Part shown: positions 25,224 to 33,872 of the stretch, piece by piece
Numbering within the stretch: the first letter of the stretch is position 1
Layout of the letters: every line of letters starts with the position of its first letter
Assembly: GCF_027063845.1 (NCBI RefSeq)
Contig: NZ_JAMOQU010000072.1
Span: forward strand, 1 to 64,000
Direction: 5' to 3'
DNA: 64,000 nt
From: Thermococcus sp.
Lineage (GTDB): Archaea > Methanobacteriota_B > Thermococci > Thermococcales > Thermococcaceae
Position numbers and translations under genes: made by a program
The notes under the pieces: model-generated
The model's database searches: none
Told to the model about the DNA's origin: nothing
The model's input: only the letters and a program-made list of their open reading frames with translations

Positions 25224-26126
25224 TCACTCAAGGGCAAGACCAACTATCTCCTCCACGCTCGAAAAGCCCTCGCTTTCGAGGTAGGCTTCGATGCCCTCGT
25301 TGATTTCCCTGAAGACCTTCCAGCCCCTGAGCGAGACCGCCGTCCCAATCTGAAGCGCCGATGCACCAGCGAGGAGGAACTCAACGGCGTCCTGCCACAT
25401 GGTTATTCCGCCGATGCCTATCACTGGAATGTCAAGAACCTTCGCGAGGTCGTAAACCGCTCTAAGCGCGACAGGCTTAACGCCGGGCCCCGAGTATCCG
25501 CCGACACGGTTGCTGAGGATTGGTTTCCTTGCGTAGATGTCAATGGCTATCGCCTTCAGCGTGTTTATCGCCGAGACTGCATCTGCACCGGCTTTCTCCG
25601 CCGCCAGACCGAGCTTTGTAATATCGTCTATGTTCGGCGTTAGTTTCGCGATAACCGGCTTATCGGTGGCGTCCTTGACGGCTTTCACCACCTCGTAGAC
25701 GTTCTCCGGGTTCTGGCCGATTTCCATGCCATAACCTTTGGCGTGGGGGCAGCTGAGGTTCAGCTCGAAGGCATCTGCCACGTCGCTCAGCTTTTCAGCT
25801 AAGAAGGCAAACTCCTCGGGCGTTCCGCCAAAGATTGAGACTATCAGCGGAAAGTCAAAGGTGTAGCCCTCAACCATCTCGAGGAAGCCCTTCCAGCCCG
25901 GGTTCGGCAGACCCATCGCGTTTATCAAACCACAGGGAAGTTCAACTATGGTGGGGTTGTCGTAGCCCTTCCTCGGCTCGATTCCGATTGATTTCGTAAC
26001 GACTCCTCCAGCACCTTCCTCGTGCGCTCGAATCCACTGCTCCGGAACCTTGTCGTTGATTCCCGATGCGAGAATAAGCGGGTTCTCGAACCTTATCCCG
26101 AAGAGCTCAACCTCAAGGCTCGCCAT
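25224..26126 (-). CDS. pyrD: Dihydroorotate dehydrogenase catalytic subunit PyrD (class 1B-like)
   Basis: This 300-aa FMN enzyme oxidises dihydroorotate to orotate in pyrimidine synthesis. The TIM-barrel hallmarks are 'LNLSCPHAKG', 'VIAKLTPNIDDI', 'SNRVGGYSGPGVKP' and the FMN-phosphate site 'VIGIGGITMWQDAVEF'. The serine/cysteine base position lies in the 'ELNLSCPH' region. A class 1B enzyme usually works with an FeS/FAD PyrK partner, which is not in this window. The start has GGTGTC upstream. Confidence 0.95.
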   Translation of the reverse strand: MASLEVELFGIRFENPLILASGINDKVPEQWIRAHEEGAGGVVTKSIGIEPRKGYDNPTIVELPCGLINAMGLPNPGWKGFLEMVEGYTFDFPLIVSIFGGTPEEFAFLAEKLSDVADAFELNLSCPHAKGYGMEIGQNPENVYEVVKAVKDATDKPVIAKLTPNIDDITKLGLAAEKAGADAVSAINTLKAIAIDIYARKPILSNRVGGYSGPGVKPVALRAVYDLAKVLDIPVIGIGGITMWQDAVEFLLAGASALQIGTAVSLRGWKVFREINEGIEAYLESEGFSSVEEIVGLALE

Positions 26127-26186
26127 CTTGACACCTCAAAGGCAAAAGGAGCGGTTTGCTATTAAGGTTTTTGTCAGAATTTAAGT

Positions 26187-26504
26187 GGCGGCGGGCGCGC
26201 CCGGGGGTGGGAACCCTCCGCCGCGCCCCTCCACCGGGGCTCCCTCACCCCCGCTACCCCGGGAGCGCCGAACGTCCCGCCTACCGCTGCTCCCTTCCGG
26301 GCCTGGCGGGGTTCGGCGGGCAAAGGGCGTTAGCCCGGCCCTCCAGCCGGACCTCGCCCACCGCCGGCCCCCCGGGACGAGGGCTCATCGTTATACCCCG
26401 GCTTCGGGGCGCGGTTTTGGGAACCGCCCCCCGGGCTTCGGCCCCGGCATATCGGCGGTTTCCGGTTACAGGGGACGCCGAACCCCCCGGCCTAGCCCGC
26501 CGCC
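26187..26504 (-). ncRNA. 7S signal recognition particle RNA
   Basis: This extremely GC-rich 318-nt segment has ends that pair (5' GGCGGCGGGC, 3' GCCCGCCGCC on the minus strand), as in archaeal helix 1. Domain IV is recognisable as GCCAGGCCCGG-AAGG-GAGCAGCGG, the SRP54-binding loop, near 26294-26320. Overlapping plus-strand ORFs are artefacts of the GC richness. The RNA scaffolds SRP19 and SRP54 for co-translational membrane targeting. Confidence 0.95.
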
Positions 26505-26520
26505 AACGTTAGTTTTTGAG

Positions 26521-26536
26521 CCCGATATATAAAGCT
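26521..26536 (-). promoter_or_regulatory. TATA box of the SRP RNA gene
   Basis: On the minus strand this reads AAAGCTTTATATATCGG, a strong BRE/TATA, centred about 25 bp upstream of the predicted RNA 5' end at 26504. Confidence 0.7.
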
Positions 26537-26625
26537 TTGGTAGGCGGGAAAACCAAAGGTTGCCCACCATCGGATTGAAAAATTTTCATAAACAAAGCTG
26601 AGCATCAATGCATAGGTGACGTTTA

Positions 26626-28071
26626 ATGCGCCTAAATGAACATCCTGTTCTCAGGTTTGAACGCGGTAGGGAGGTCACGATATACTTCGAGGGACAACCG
26701 ATAAAGGCATACGAAGGCGAGACGATAGCCACAGCTTTACACGCCGCGGGGATTAGGGTCCTCAACTATTCTCCAAACAAAAAGCGTCCGAGGGGGCTCT
26801 TCTGCGCCATCGGCAAGTGCTCCTCCTGCCTGATGGTCGTCAATGGAATCCCAAACGTTCGCTCCTGCATAACTCTGGTCGAGGACGGCATGAGGATAGA
26901 GCGCCAGCACGGAAGGTCCAGGCTCCCAACTAAGGCCAAGCCGCCGGAATTCAAGGATGCGAAGGTAGTTAAGGCCGATATCATCGTCATAGGCGGCGGT
27001 CCTGCGGGGTTGATGGCGGCGATTCATGCTTCACGCGCCGGAGCAAAAGTCGTCCTCATAGACGAGAACCCTAGGCTCGGCGGCCAGCTTGTCAAGCAGA
27101 CCCACAAGTTCTTCGGAAAGAGGGAACAGTTCGCGGGAGTCAGAGGGGTTGAGATAGCGAAAATCCTTGAGAAGGAGTTGAGGAAGAGCGAGAACGCTGA
27201 GGTTTTTCTCGAAACCTCTGCCGTCGGCATCTTTCAGGAGGGCGAAGAGAAGCTTGTCTTGGCCGTCAGAAAGGAGCGCGAGCTGATAGAGTTCAGGGGA
27301 AGGGCAGTTATCGTCGCCACCGGCGCGATGGAGAGGATGATTCCCTTCGAAAACAACGATTTGCCCGGGGTTTACGGCGCTGGTGCAATCCAGACGCTCA
27401 TGAACACCTACGGCGTCAAGCCCGGCGATAGGGTTCTCATCGTTGGGGCTGGAAACGTTGGGCTTATCCTCGCCTACCAGCTCATTCAGGCGGGCGTCGA
27501 GGTGAAGGCGATAGTTGAGGCCATGCCCAAAGTTGGAGGCTACTTCGTCCACGCGGCGAAGGTCAGAAGGCTTGGAGTTCCGATACTCACGAGGCACACC
27601 ATCCTCCGGGCCGAAGGAAGGGAAAAGGTCGAGAGGGCCGTTGTGGCCCAGCTCGACGAGAACTGGATGCCGATTACGGGAACAGAGAAGACCTTCGAGG
27701 TTGACGTCATAGCACTCGCCGTTGGCCTGAGGCCCAGCATCGAACTGCTCCACCAGGCCGGCTGTCAGATAAAGTTCGTCCGCGAGCTCGGTGGCCACGT
27801 GGCAGTTCGCGACGGGTGGATGGAGACAACAGTCAGGGGAATCTTCGTGGCGGGGGATTCCGCCGGAATAGAGGAGGCAACCACCGCGATGCTCGAGGGG
27901 AAGATAGCGGGCATAGCCGCAGCTCTCAGGCTCGGAATAGCGGACGAGAGCTGGGTTGAGGAGATAGAGAAGGCCCAGCGTGACCTCGACGAGTTCCGCT
28001 CCGGTCCCTTCGGAAGACGCGTGGCCGAGGGGATTAGGAAGGCTCTTCTCGGAGGTGTCGCCGGTGAGTGA
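26626..28071 (+). CDS. pdhA: Dye-linked L-proline dehydrogenase alpha subunit (PdhA)
   Basis: This 481-aa flavoprotein has an N-terminal [2Fe-2S] domain with C60, C65, C68 and C81, an FAD site 'IIVIGGGPAGLMAA', and a second dinucleotide site 'VLIVGAGNVGLILA'. It matches the alpha subunit of the heterotetrameric proline dehydrogenase described in Thermococcus profundus and Pyrococcus, which carries NADH-dye reductase activity and relates to sarcosine oxidase alpha. The gene order A-F-X-B here is the same as in T. profundus. The start has GGTGA upstream, and the stop overlaps pdhF. Confidence 0.88.
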   Translation: MRLNEHPVLRFERGREVTIYFEGQPIKAYEGETIATALHAAGIRVLNYSPNKKRPRGLFCAIGKCSSCLMVVNGIPNVRSCITLVEDGMRIERQHGRSRLPTKAKPPEFKDAKVVKADIIVIGGGPAGLMAAIHASRAGAKVVLIDENPRLGGQLVKQTHKFFGKREQFAGVRGVEIAKILEKELRKSENAEVFLETSAVGIFQEGEEKLVLAVRKERELIEFRGRAVIVATGAMERMIPFENNDLPGVYGAGAIQTLMNTYGVKPGDRVLIVGAGNVGLILAYQLIQAGVEVKAIVEAMPKVGGYFVHAAKVRRLGVPILTRHTILRAEGREKVERAVVAQLDENWMPITGTEKTFEVDVIALAVGLRPSIELLHQAGCQIKFVRELGGHVAVRDGWMETTVRGIFVAGDSAGIEEATTAMLEGKIAGIAAALRLGIADESWVEEIEKAQRDLDEFRSGPFGRRVAEGIRKALLGGVAGE

Positions 28072-28570
28072 AATCCCCTCTTACCTTCAGAGGGGATACA
28101 TAACCCCGGAGGAACTCTTCTCAATAATTCCGAAGCCGAGCGAGGAGAGGCTTAGAGAGAGGCCCGTCGCAGTTCCTGAGTGCCCGCAGGAGATACCGTG
28201 CGCCCCGTGCAGGGAGATATGTCCGACGGGCGCTATAAACATGCCCACCCCGAACGACCTGCCAATAGTCGACTACGACAAGTGCATCGGCTGCTCCCTC
28301 TGTGTCCAGATTTGCCCGGGTCTGGCCTTCTTTATGGTGCACTACGTCGGCGATAAGGCGAGGATTACGATGCCCCACGAGCTCCTTCCGATTCCGGAGC
28401 GCGGAGAAGAGGTAGTTCTGCTCAACAGGGTCGGCGAGCCCGTTGGCAAGGGGAAAGTAATCACAGTTGTCCCGAGGGAGAAAACGAAGGGTGACACGCC
28501 AATTATCACGGTCGAGGTGCCTATAGAGCTGGCGTGGGATGTCAGGGCAGTTAAGGTAGTGAGAGAATGA
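28064..28570 (+). CDS. pdhF: Ferredoxin-like gamma subunit of proline dehydrogenase (PdhF)
   Basis: This 168-aa protein of about 19 kDa has two [4Fe-4S] motifs: C-x5-C-x2-C-x3-CP ('CPQEIPCAPCREICP') and C-x2-C-x2-C-x3-CP ('CIGCSLCVQICP'). A C-terminal beta domain follows. I chose GTG 28064 because GGAGGTG (28051-28057) precedes it at 6 nt; the longer ORF from 27980 runs through pdhA in another frame. It overlaps pdhA by 8 nt and likely shuttles electrons between the flavin subunits. Confidence 0.85.
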   Translation: MSEIPSYLQRGYITPEELFSIIPKPSEERLRERPVAVPECPQEIPCAPCREICPTGAINMPTPNDLPIVDYDKCIGCSLCVQICPGLAFFMVHYVGDKARITMPHELLPIPERGEEVVLLNRVGEPVGKGKVITVVPREKTKGDTPIITVEVPIELAWDVRAVKVVRE

Positions 28571-28777
28571 AAATCCGACACATTCAGACAGGAGAGCGGT
28601 TGAAAAGCGAGGCTTTTAGGGCAGTTCGCAGTCTTACCGCGCCCGAAGGGCGCATTCCACGTGCGAAGGCTCAAGGAGAGGCTTTGAGTTACGCTCTCAC
28701 TCACGCCAGAGCGAGTTTGAGAGTAAAAGCTTTTCCGCCAGCGCTTTCCTCAGAAAGGGCCGAACGGAGGGGATGAT
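28571..28777. repeat. Hairpin-rich insert between pdhF and pdhX
   Basis: In an otherwise overlapping operon this 207-bp gap carries nested dyads: TTCGCA (28625-28630) pairs with TGCGAA (28662-28667) and encloses GCGCCC-gaa-GGGCGC (28639-28653). CTCAA/TTGAG and CTCTCA/TGAGAG dyads follow. The GC stem with a GAA loop matches the hairpin at 23393-23409. A 69-aa ORF (28567-28776) spans it but has repeat-like composition and no ribosome site. Confidence 0.55.
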
Positions 28778-29050
28778 ATGGCGGGAAAGACGATTGTATG
28801 CCGGTGCAACGACGTTACCGTAGAGGAAATCGAAGCGCTCATCGATTCCGGCGTTACGGACATCGAGGAAATCAAAAGGCTCCTCCGCGTCGGCATGGGA
28901 CCGTGCCAGGGGAGGACGTGCATTCCAATCGTAATCTCAATCCTCGCGAGGAAGACAGGGAAGAAGCCGGAGGAAATCGCGCCCCCGAAGGCGAGGGTTC
29001 CGGTTCGGCCCGTCCGCGTTGAGGTCATCGTGGGTGGTGCCGATGAGTAA
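28778..29050 (+). CDS. pdhX: BFD-like [2Fe-2S] delta subunit (PdhX)
   Basis: This 90-aa protein has C8-x-C10 and C43-x4-C48 ('CRCNDVTVEE', 'GMGPCQGRTC'), the bacterioferritin-associated-ferredoxin [2Fe-2S] pattern. It corresponds to the small fourth subunit of the A-F-X-B proline dehydrogenase. GGAGGGGATGAT precedes the start. It overlaps pdhB by 8 nt. In the second complex at 39033 the same domain is fused to the alpha subunit. Confidence 0.87.
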   Translation: MAGKTIVCRCNDVTVEEIEALIDSGVTDIEEIKRLLRVGMGPCQGRTCIPIVISILARKTGKKPEEIAPPKARVPVRPVRVEVIVGGADE

Positions 29051-30209
29051 AATAGCCATCATCGGTGGCGGAATAATAGGAGTCGCAACGGCCTACGAGC
29101 TGGCGAAGCTCGGCGAGGAGGTGGTTCTCTTCGAGAAGAACTACTTCGGCTCGGGCTCGACCTTCCGCTGTGCCACGGGAATACGCGCCCAGTTCACGGA
29201 CGAGGCGAACATCAGGTTAATGAAGTACTCCGTCGAGCGGTGGGAGAGACTTGAGGAAGAGCTTGGGGCGGATATAGGCTTCAACCAGACGGGTTACCTG
29301 TTTTTAGCGACGAGTGAGGACGAGGTCGAGGCGTTCAAGGCCAACATAAAGCTCCAGAACAAATTCGGCGTTCCGACTAGGCTCATTGATATGGACGAGG
29401 GGAAGGAAATAGTGCCAATCCTCAACACCGAGCCGTTTTTGGCGGGAGCGTGGAACCCAAAGGACGCCAAGGCGAACCCCTTCAAGACGCTCTTCGCCTA
29501 TCTGCGGAGGGCGAGGGAGCTTGGCGTTGACGCGCGCGAGCACACAGAGGTCGTTGGACTTGAGCGCGAGGGGGACACCATAACAGCGGTCAAGTTCAGG
29601 AGCAAAGGGAAGGTTGAGCGCGTTAAGGTTGACGCAGTTCTAAACGCCTGCAATGCCTGGGCGCCTCTAATCAACGGGATGGCGGGCTTAAAGCGTGACC
29701 TTGTCCCGATTAAGGCCTACAAGCACCAGCTCGTCAAGACCGAACCGCTTGAGAGGGGGCAGGCAGAGCCTTTAGTGTGCCCGCCGAGCTGGAACGACGC
29801 CTACATAATCCAGGACGGCGAGGACGGCGGAATCATCTGCGGTGCAGGAATAGAGCACGAGGCGAAGAGTTTGGACGACGTTGAGCCGACCTACGACTTC
29901 CTGCGCGGGGTTCTCCGATACGCTGTGAGAATCGCCCCTCCGCTCCGCTACGCTCACGTTGTAAGGCAGTGGGCCGGCTACTACGCCAAAACTCCCGACA
30001 GCAACCCTGCAATCGGGAAGCTCTTGGACAACTTCTACATCGCGGCGGGCTTCTCTGGCCACGGCTTCATGATGGCGCCGGCCGTTGCCCAGGCCATGGC
30101 CGAGCTAATCTCGAAGGGCCGCTCGAAGGTTCCCCTCGATTGGGAGTGGTACGACCCGTACCGCTTCGAGCGCGGTGAGCTGAGAAGCTCGGCGTTCCAG
30201 ATTGGGTAA
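29043..30209 (+). CDS. pdhB: L-proline dehydrogenase beta (catalytic) subunit, DAO family (PdhB)
   Basis: This 388-aa FAD enzyme of the D-amino-acid oxidase/sarcosine oxidase beta family has an N-terminal 'IAIIGGGIIGVATAYELAK', a C-terminal 'YYAKTPDSNPAIG' and 'AAGFSGHGFMMAPAV'. In the T. profundus type complex this subunit oxidises proline to pyrroline-5-carboxylate. ATG 29043 follows GGGTGGT; the upstream ATG at 29019 lies inside pdhX. The homologue at 37870 (388 aa) is clearly related along its whole length. Confidence 0.88.
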   Translation: MSKIAIIGGGIIGVATAYELAKLGEEVVLFEKNYFGSGSTFRCATGIRAQFTDEANIRLMKYSVERWERLEEELGADIGFNQTGYLFLATSEDEVEAFKANIKLQNKFGVPTRLIDMDEGKEIVPILNTEPFLAGAWNPKDAKANPFKTLFAYLRRARELGVDAREHTEVVGLEREGDTITAVKFRSKGKVERVKVDAVLNACNAWAPLINGMAGLKRDLVPIKAYKHQLVKTEPLERGQAEPLVCPPSWNDAYIIQDGEDGGIICGAGIEHEAKSLDDVEPTYDFLRGVLRYAVRIAPPLRYAHVVRQWAGYYAKTPDSNPAIGKLLDNFYIAAGFSGHGFMMAPAVAQAMAELISKGRSKVPLDWEWYDPYRFERGELRSSAFQIG

Positions 30210-30221
30210 GCCGTTCCTTAC

Positions 30222-30228
30222 TTTTTTT
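30222..30228 (+). terminator. T7 run after pdhB
   Basis: Seven T residues 13 nt after the pdhB stop, followed by more T-rich sequence and no stem, the form of archaeal oligo-T termination. The pyrH TATA box (TTATAAAT) follows at about 30264. Confidence 0.4.
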
Positions 30229-30269
30229 GCTTGTTCTTTAACATCCCTCCGTCAAGAAAAAGGTTATAA

Positions 30270-30977
<708 letters not shown>

Positions 30978-31021
30978 AGCCTTTCTTTTGATTTTGGTTG
31001 CTGAATAATCTTTGCTAAGCC

Positions 31022-31038
31022 AAAAAGCTTTTATATTC
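31022..31038 (+). promoter_or_regulatory. BRE/TATA of the pentapeptide-repeat gene
   Basis: AAAAAGCTTTTATATTC, centred about 26 bp before ATG 31059, puts the transcript start at or next to the start codon. With no ribosome site present, the mRNA is probably leaderless. Confidence 0.6.
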
Positions 31039-31058
31039 AGGACGAGTAATATGCGACC

Positions 31059-32216
31059 ATGTGCAAGATGGCACATTTTGAGAACTGCGACCCTGAAACG
31101 GCCGACCAAGAGTACTGTATTTTCCATAAGCCAACCAAGAATGAGGAAGAGGCGAGAGAGTTTTACAATAAGTTTGTGTTGAAGTTCTTTGGGTATAAAC
31201 TCCCTTGGAACGAAGGGTGGGTCTTTGCAGGACCAATAGATGCAAAGGGGTTTGTTTTTCCAGAGATTCCTTCAAAAACCAAGACTGGGAAAGAATTCAC
31301 TTTTGAAAATGTTGTATTTGAAAGTATGGCACTATTTGATAAAGCAATATTTGAGGGAAGGGCTGATTTTTGTGATTCCAAGTTTAATGGATCCTCCAAG
31401 TATCGCACATCTTTCAACGAAACTATTTTCAAGAAAAGAGTCTCCTTTTCAGGGGCGCATTTTAGTGAGGTGTATTTTATTAAAACATCATTCAAGGGGA
31501 GGGCATATTTTGATAACAGTATTTTTGAATATTTCTCTTTTGTAGATGTGATTTTCAATGAAACAGCAAAGTTTGATAATACTAAGTTTATTGGCAAGTT
31601 ATATCGTCTTGATAATACCAGACTTCAGTTTCTCAGACCTGATTTGACACAGGGAGGCGAATACTACAAGAGGACATTTAAAGCAGAATTTATGAAAAGT
31701 GTTTCTTTTGAAAGCGTGTTTTCCTCTGTTATCATTGACTTCTCCCAGTCAGTATTCCACGACTATGTACGTTATAACAACGCCTGTTTTGTTTATGGAT
31801 TGGAATGTCATCAATGTAAGTTTAATGGTACTGTTACAGGATACTTCACCAAATTCCAGACGTATATGCCATTTATTATTAAACTAGATATCAAAGATCC
31901 ACATCCATATTTCGAGACACTAAGTACGAATTTTGACCATTCAGTTTTCAAAGAAACGGCTATGTTTATAGGTGCTGAATTTGGAAGAGTTGTCTTTAAC
32001 TTTGCTGTCTTTGAGAGGGGAGCGAGCTTTAATAATGCAACGTTTCATGATGAAGCTCGATTCAGGGAAACAAAATTTAGAGCGCCAGTTGAGTTTCATA
32101 ATGCAGTATTTGTAGGGGATGCTAAATTTGAATCAACATTTTTTGAGAGCATCGCAGAGTTTCCGAAAGCGATATTCCTAAAGAGATCAAAGCTTTTAAA
32201 AGAGTGTATTTGGTAG
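31059..32216 (+). CDS. Pentapeptide-repeat protein, N-terminal part of a frameshifted channel fusion
   Basis: This 385-aa part has a short Cys/His-containing head ('MAHFENCDPETADQEYC') followed by many pentapeptide repeats with F or L at every fifth position (for example 'AKFDNTKFIG', 'ASFNNATFHDEARFRETKF'), which form a right-handed beta-helix. The frame stops at 32214-32216 within a repeat. The same repeat pattern continues in the +1 frame from 32200 ('ADFRKVFFNKDAIFREVAF') into the downstream ORF. One extra base near 32190-32204, next to the TTTTAAAAGAG run, explains the break. Leaderless promoter. The sequence is AT-rich against GC-rich neighbours, suggesting transfer. Confidence 0.8.
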   Translation: MCKMAHFENCDPETADQEYCIFHKPTKNEEEAREFYNKFVLKFFGYKLPWNEGWVFAGPIDAKGFVFPEIPSKTKTGKEFTFENVVFESMALFDKAIFEGRADFCDSKFNGSSKYRTSFNETIFKKRVSFSGAHFSEVYFIKTSFKGRAYFDNSIFEYFSFVDVIFNETAKFDNTKFIGKLYRLDNTRLQFLRPDLTQGGEYYKRTFKAEFMKSVSFESVFSSVIIDFSQSVFHDYVRYNNACFVYGLECHQCKFNGTVTGYFTKFQTYMPFIIKLDIKDPHPYFETLSTNFDHSVFKETAMFIGAEFGRVVFNFAVFERGASFNNATFHDEARFRETKFRAPVEFHNAVFVGDAKFESTFFESIAEFPKAIFLKRSKLLKECIW

Positions 32217-32301
32217 TAGAGCAGATTTTAGAAAGGTCTTTTTCAATAAGGATGCTATCTTTCGGGAGGTTGCATTTAATCAGGTAGTAGATTTTTCTGA
32301 A

Positions 32302-33294
32302 ATGCAGGACAAAGAAGACATTTCTAAAAAGGTTCCTGCGGGGGTGGATGTAAATACACTGAACTACGAGTATAAGTTCGGAGGAGACATTGATTTTTCA
32401 TATACCTCAGTTAATATAGTTAAACTGATTTCACCTCCACAATCAACGAAGTCTACGAGAGATTTACTTTCAAATCTAAACCAACAATTTAATAGGATAT
32501 TTAAAATTCCAACTGCCATTCCAGAAGCAGCTCGTATTCAGAGAATCAGTTTTGAAAAAGAAGGAAGAAGAGAAGAGGCGGATATCATGTTTATTTTCGA
32601 GATGCGTACTAAAAGAAAGCTAAGACTTGCTGAAGCAGAGTCAAGAGGAAAATTAGAGCAACTTTGGATAAAGATACTAAACTTATTTGAATGGCTCTTT
32701 GGGGACTTATCATCGGAATATGGGACTAGTGGACAAAGAATATTTTGGAATGTTATATTAACTATTGGAATATTTGGCATCATATATTGGCTCACTATAG
32801 TGAGTTACAGCTGGGATAGAATACCTTGGTGGTTAAACATTGGAATATTTCTGACTTTAGGCATAATATCGTATTTCGGTCATTTGGCCTATTCAGGAAA
32901 ATTTGAAGATGTTGTGTCTCTTAAACAATTAATAAAACCGCCAGTTGATATGAAAATCCGAGTTACAATTACCACATTACTACTATATGCTCTATTTGTT
33001 GGTCATCAATATGTTAGCAGTCACTTCATCTCCTCAAAGTGGCAGGTACTAGCTCCCGCTAGGATACTCCTAAACAATACGCCTATAGGAATTACCGAAC
33101 AGCAACCGTACGGAAGTTGGTTCGGAACATTCCTCAACGCCCTCTACTACTCCCTAGTCACCTTCACAACCCTTGGCTACGGCGACATGCACCCTACCGG
33201 TTGGCTCAAGGCTTTAAGCGCCCTTGAAGCCTTAACCGGAGCCGTCTTCATGGCACTCATCGTCGCGGTGATAGCGAGGAAGTGGATGCGCTGA
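32302..33294 (+). CDS. K+ channel-type C-terminal part of the pentapeptide-repeat fusion
   Basis: This 330-aa part has about 90 soluble residues, then hydrophobic segments (about 150-170, 177-195, 220-240) and a pore module ending 'YYSLVTFTTLGYGDMHPTG'. TLGYGD is the selectivity filter of potassium channels. A last membrane helix follows ('ALTGAVFMALIVAVIA'). No ribosome site precedes ATG 32302, and the same frame is open back to 32200 with pentapeptide repeats, so the real gene runs 31059-33294 (about 745 aa) with a one-base shift. It could be a sequencing error, a true pseudogene or programmed shifting. The last about 200 bp are GC-richer than the rest. Confidence 0.8.
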   Translation: MQDKEDISKKVPAGVDVNTLNYEYKFGGDIDFSYTSVNIVKLISPPQSTKSTRDLLSNLNQQFNRIFKIPTAIPEAARIQRISFEKEGRREEADIMFIFEMRTKRKLRLAEAESRGKLEQLWIKILNLFEWLFGDLSSEYGTSGQRIFWNVILTIGIFGIIYWLTIVSYSWDRIPWWLNIGIFLTLGIISYFGHLAYSGKFEDVVSLKQLIKPPVDMKIRVTITTLLLYALFVGHQYVSSHFISSKWQVLAPARILLNNTPIGITEQQPYGSWFGTFLNALYYSLVTFTTLGYGDMHPTGWLKALSALEALTGAVFMALIVAVIARKWMR

Positions 33295-33339
33295 CTCAAC
33301 CCTTTTATATTCTTCCGCGTATTCAGAAGTGGTGAGAGC

Positions 33340-33549
33340 ATGGAAGCAGACCCAATAAACGTTCTCCTCTACGATATCCGCGAGATGAAGAAGCGACTTG
33401 ACGAGATGGAGAAAGCCCTTCTGATGCTCAAGGCAAAGTTAGTTGAAGAGGAAGAGGGGGAAAGCCCGGGGGAGATAGAAGCCCTCGAAAAGGAAGCACT
33501 TGAAGACGGAAAGGACTGGGAAGAACTGAAGAGGGAGCTCGGCTTATGA
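33340..33549 (+). CDS. relB: RelB-like antitoxin
   Basis: This 69-aa acidic helical protein has an N-terminal coiled-coil segment ('IREMKKRLDEMEKALLMLKAKL') and an acidic tail ending 'WEELKRELGL'. The form is that of the archaeal RelB proteins which wrap RelE. GTGGTGAG precedes ATG. It is coupled to the toxin by a 4-nt overlap (ATGA). Confidence 0.8.
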   Translation: MEADPINVLLYDIREMKKRLDEMEKALLMLKAKLVEEEEGESPGEIEALEKEALEDGKDWEELKRELGL

Positions 33550-33812
33550 GTTTTAAGGTAATCATCGGTAAAAGGGCTGAGAAGGGAATACGAAGTCTTC
33601 CCCCAGCTCATTTAAAGCGTTTTGCGGAACTCGTCGAGACGCTGAAAATCAACCCCGTCCCAGTTGAGAGCTTTGACGTCAAAAAGATGCGTGGTTCTGA
33701 GAGGGCTTACCGAGTTAGACTTGGCAATTACAGGGTTCTTTACACAGTCCGCTGGGATGAAGACACCATTGTTATTTTGAAGGTCGAACCCCGCGAAAGG
33801 GCCTATCGCTGA
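33546..33812 (+). CDS. relE: RelE-family toxin
   Basis: This 88-aa protein has the RelE fold pattern 'FKVIIGKRAEKGIRSLP', 'KKMRGSERAYRVRLGNYRVLYTV' and a C-terminal 'VEPRERAYR' with the Arg and Tyr typical of active archaeal RelE. It cleaves mRNA in the ribosomal A site when free. It overlaps relB by 4 nt. Confidence 0.9.
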   Translation: MSFKVIIGKRAEKGIRSLPPAHLKRFAELVETLKINPVPVESFDVKKMRGSERAYRVRLGNYRVLYTVRWDEDTIVILKVEPRERAYR

Positions 33813-33872
33813 CAACCTAAGGTTAAAGCCAACTTTTTATACCTCCTCTCCCTTCTCAAGCTGGTGGTGCTG

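Noticed and set aside
26156..26532. Two plus-strand ORFs of 115-118 aa
   Set aside because: They lie in the SRP RNA gene; the Pro/Arg/Gly-rich translation is an effect of GC-rich RNA sequence.
27031..27798. 255-aa minus-strand ORF
   Set aside because: It is a shadow of pdhA, with no ribosome site and no family resemblance.
28567..28776. 69-aa ORF between pdhF and pdhX
   Set aside because: It coincides with a hairpin-rich insert, has no ribosome site and reads as low-complexity Ala/Arg.
32302..33294. Independent K+ channel gene starting at 32302
   Set aside because: No promoter or ribosome site, and the frame is open upstream with continuing pentapeptide repeats, so a frameshifted fusion fits better.
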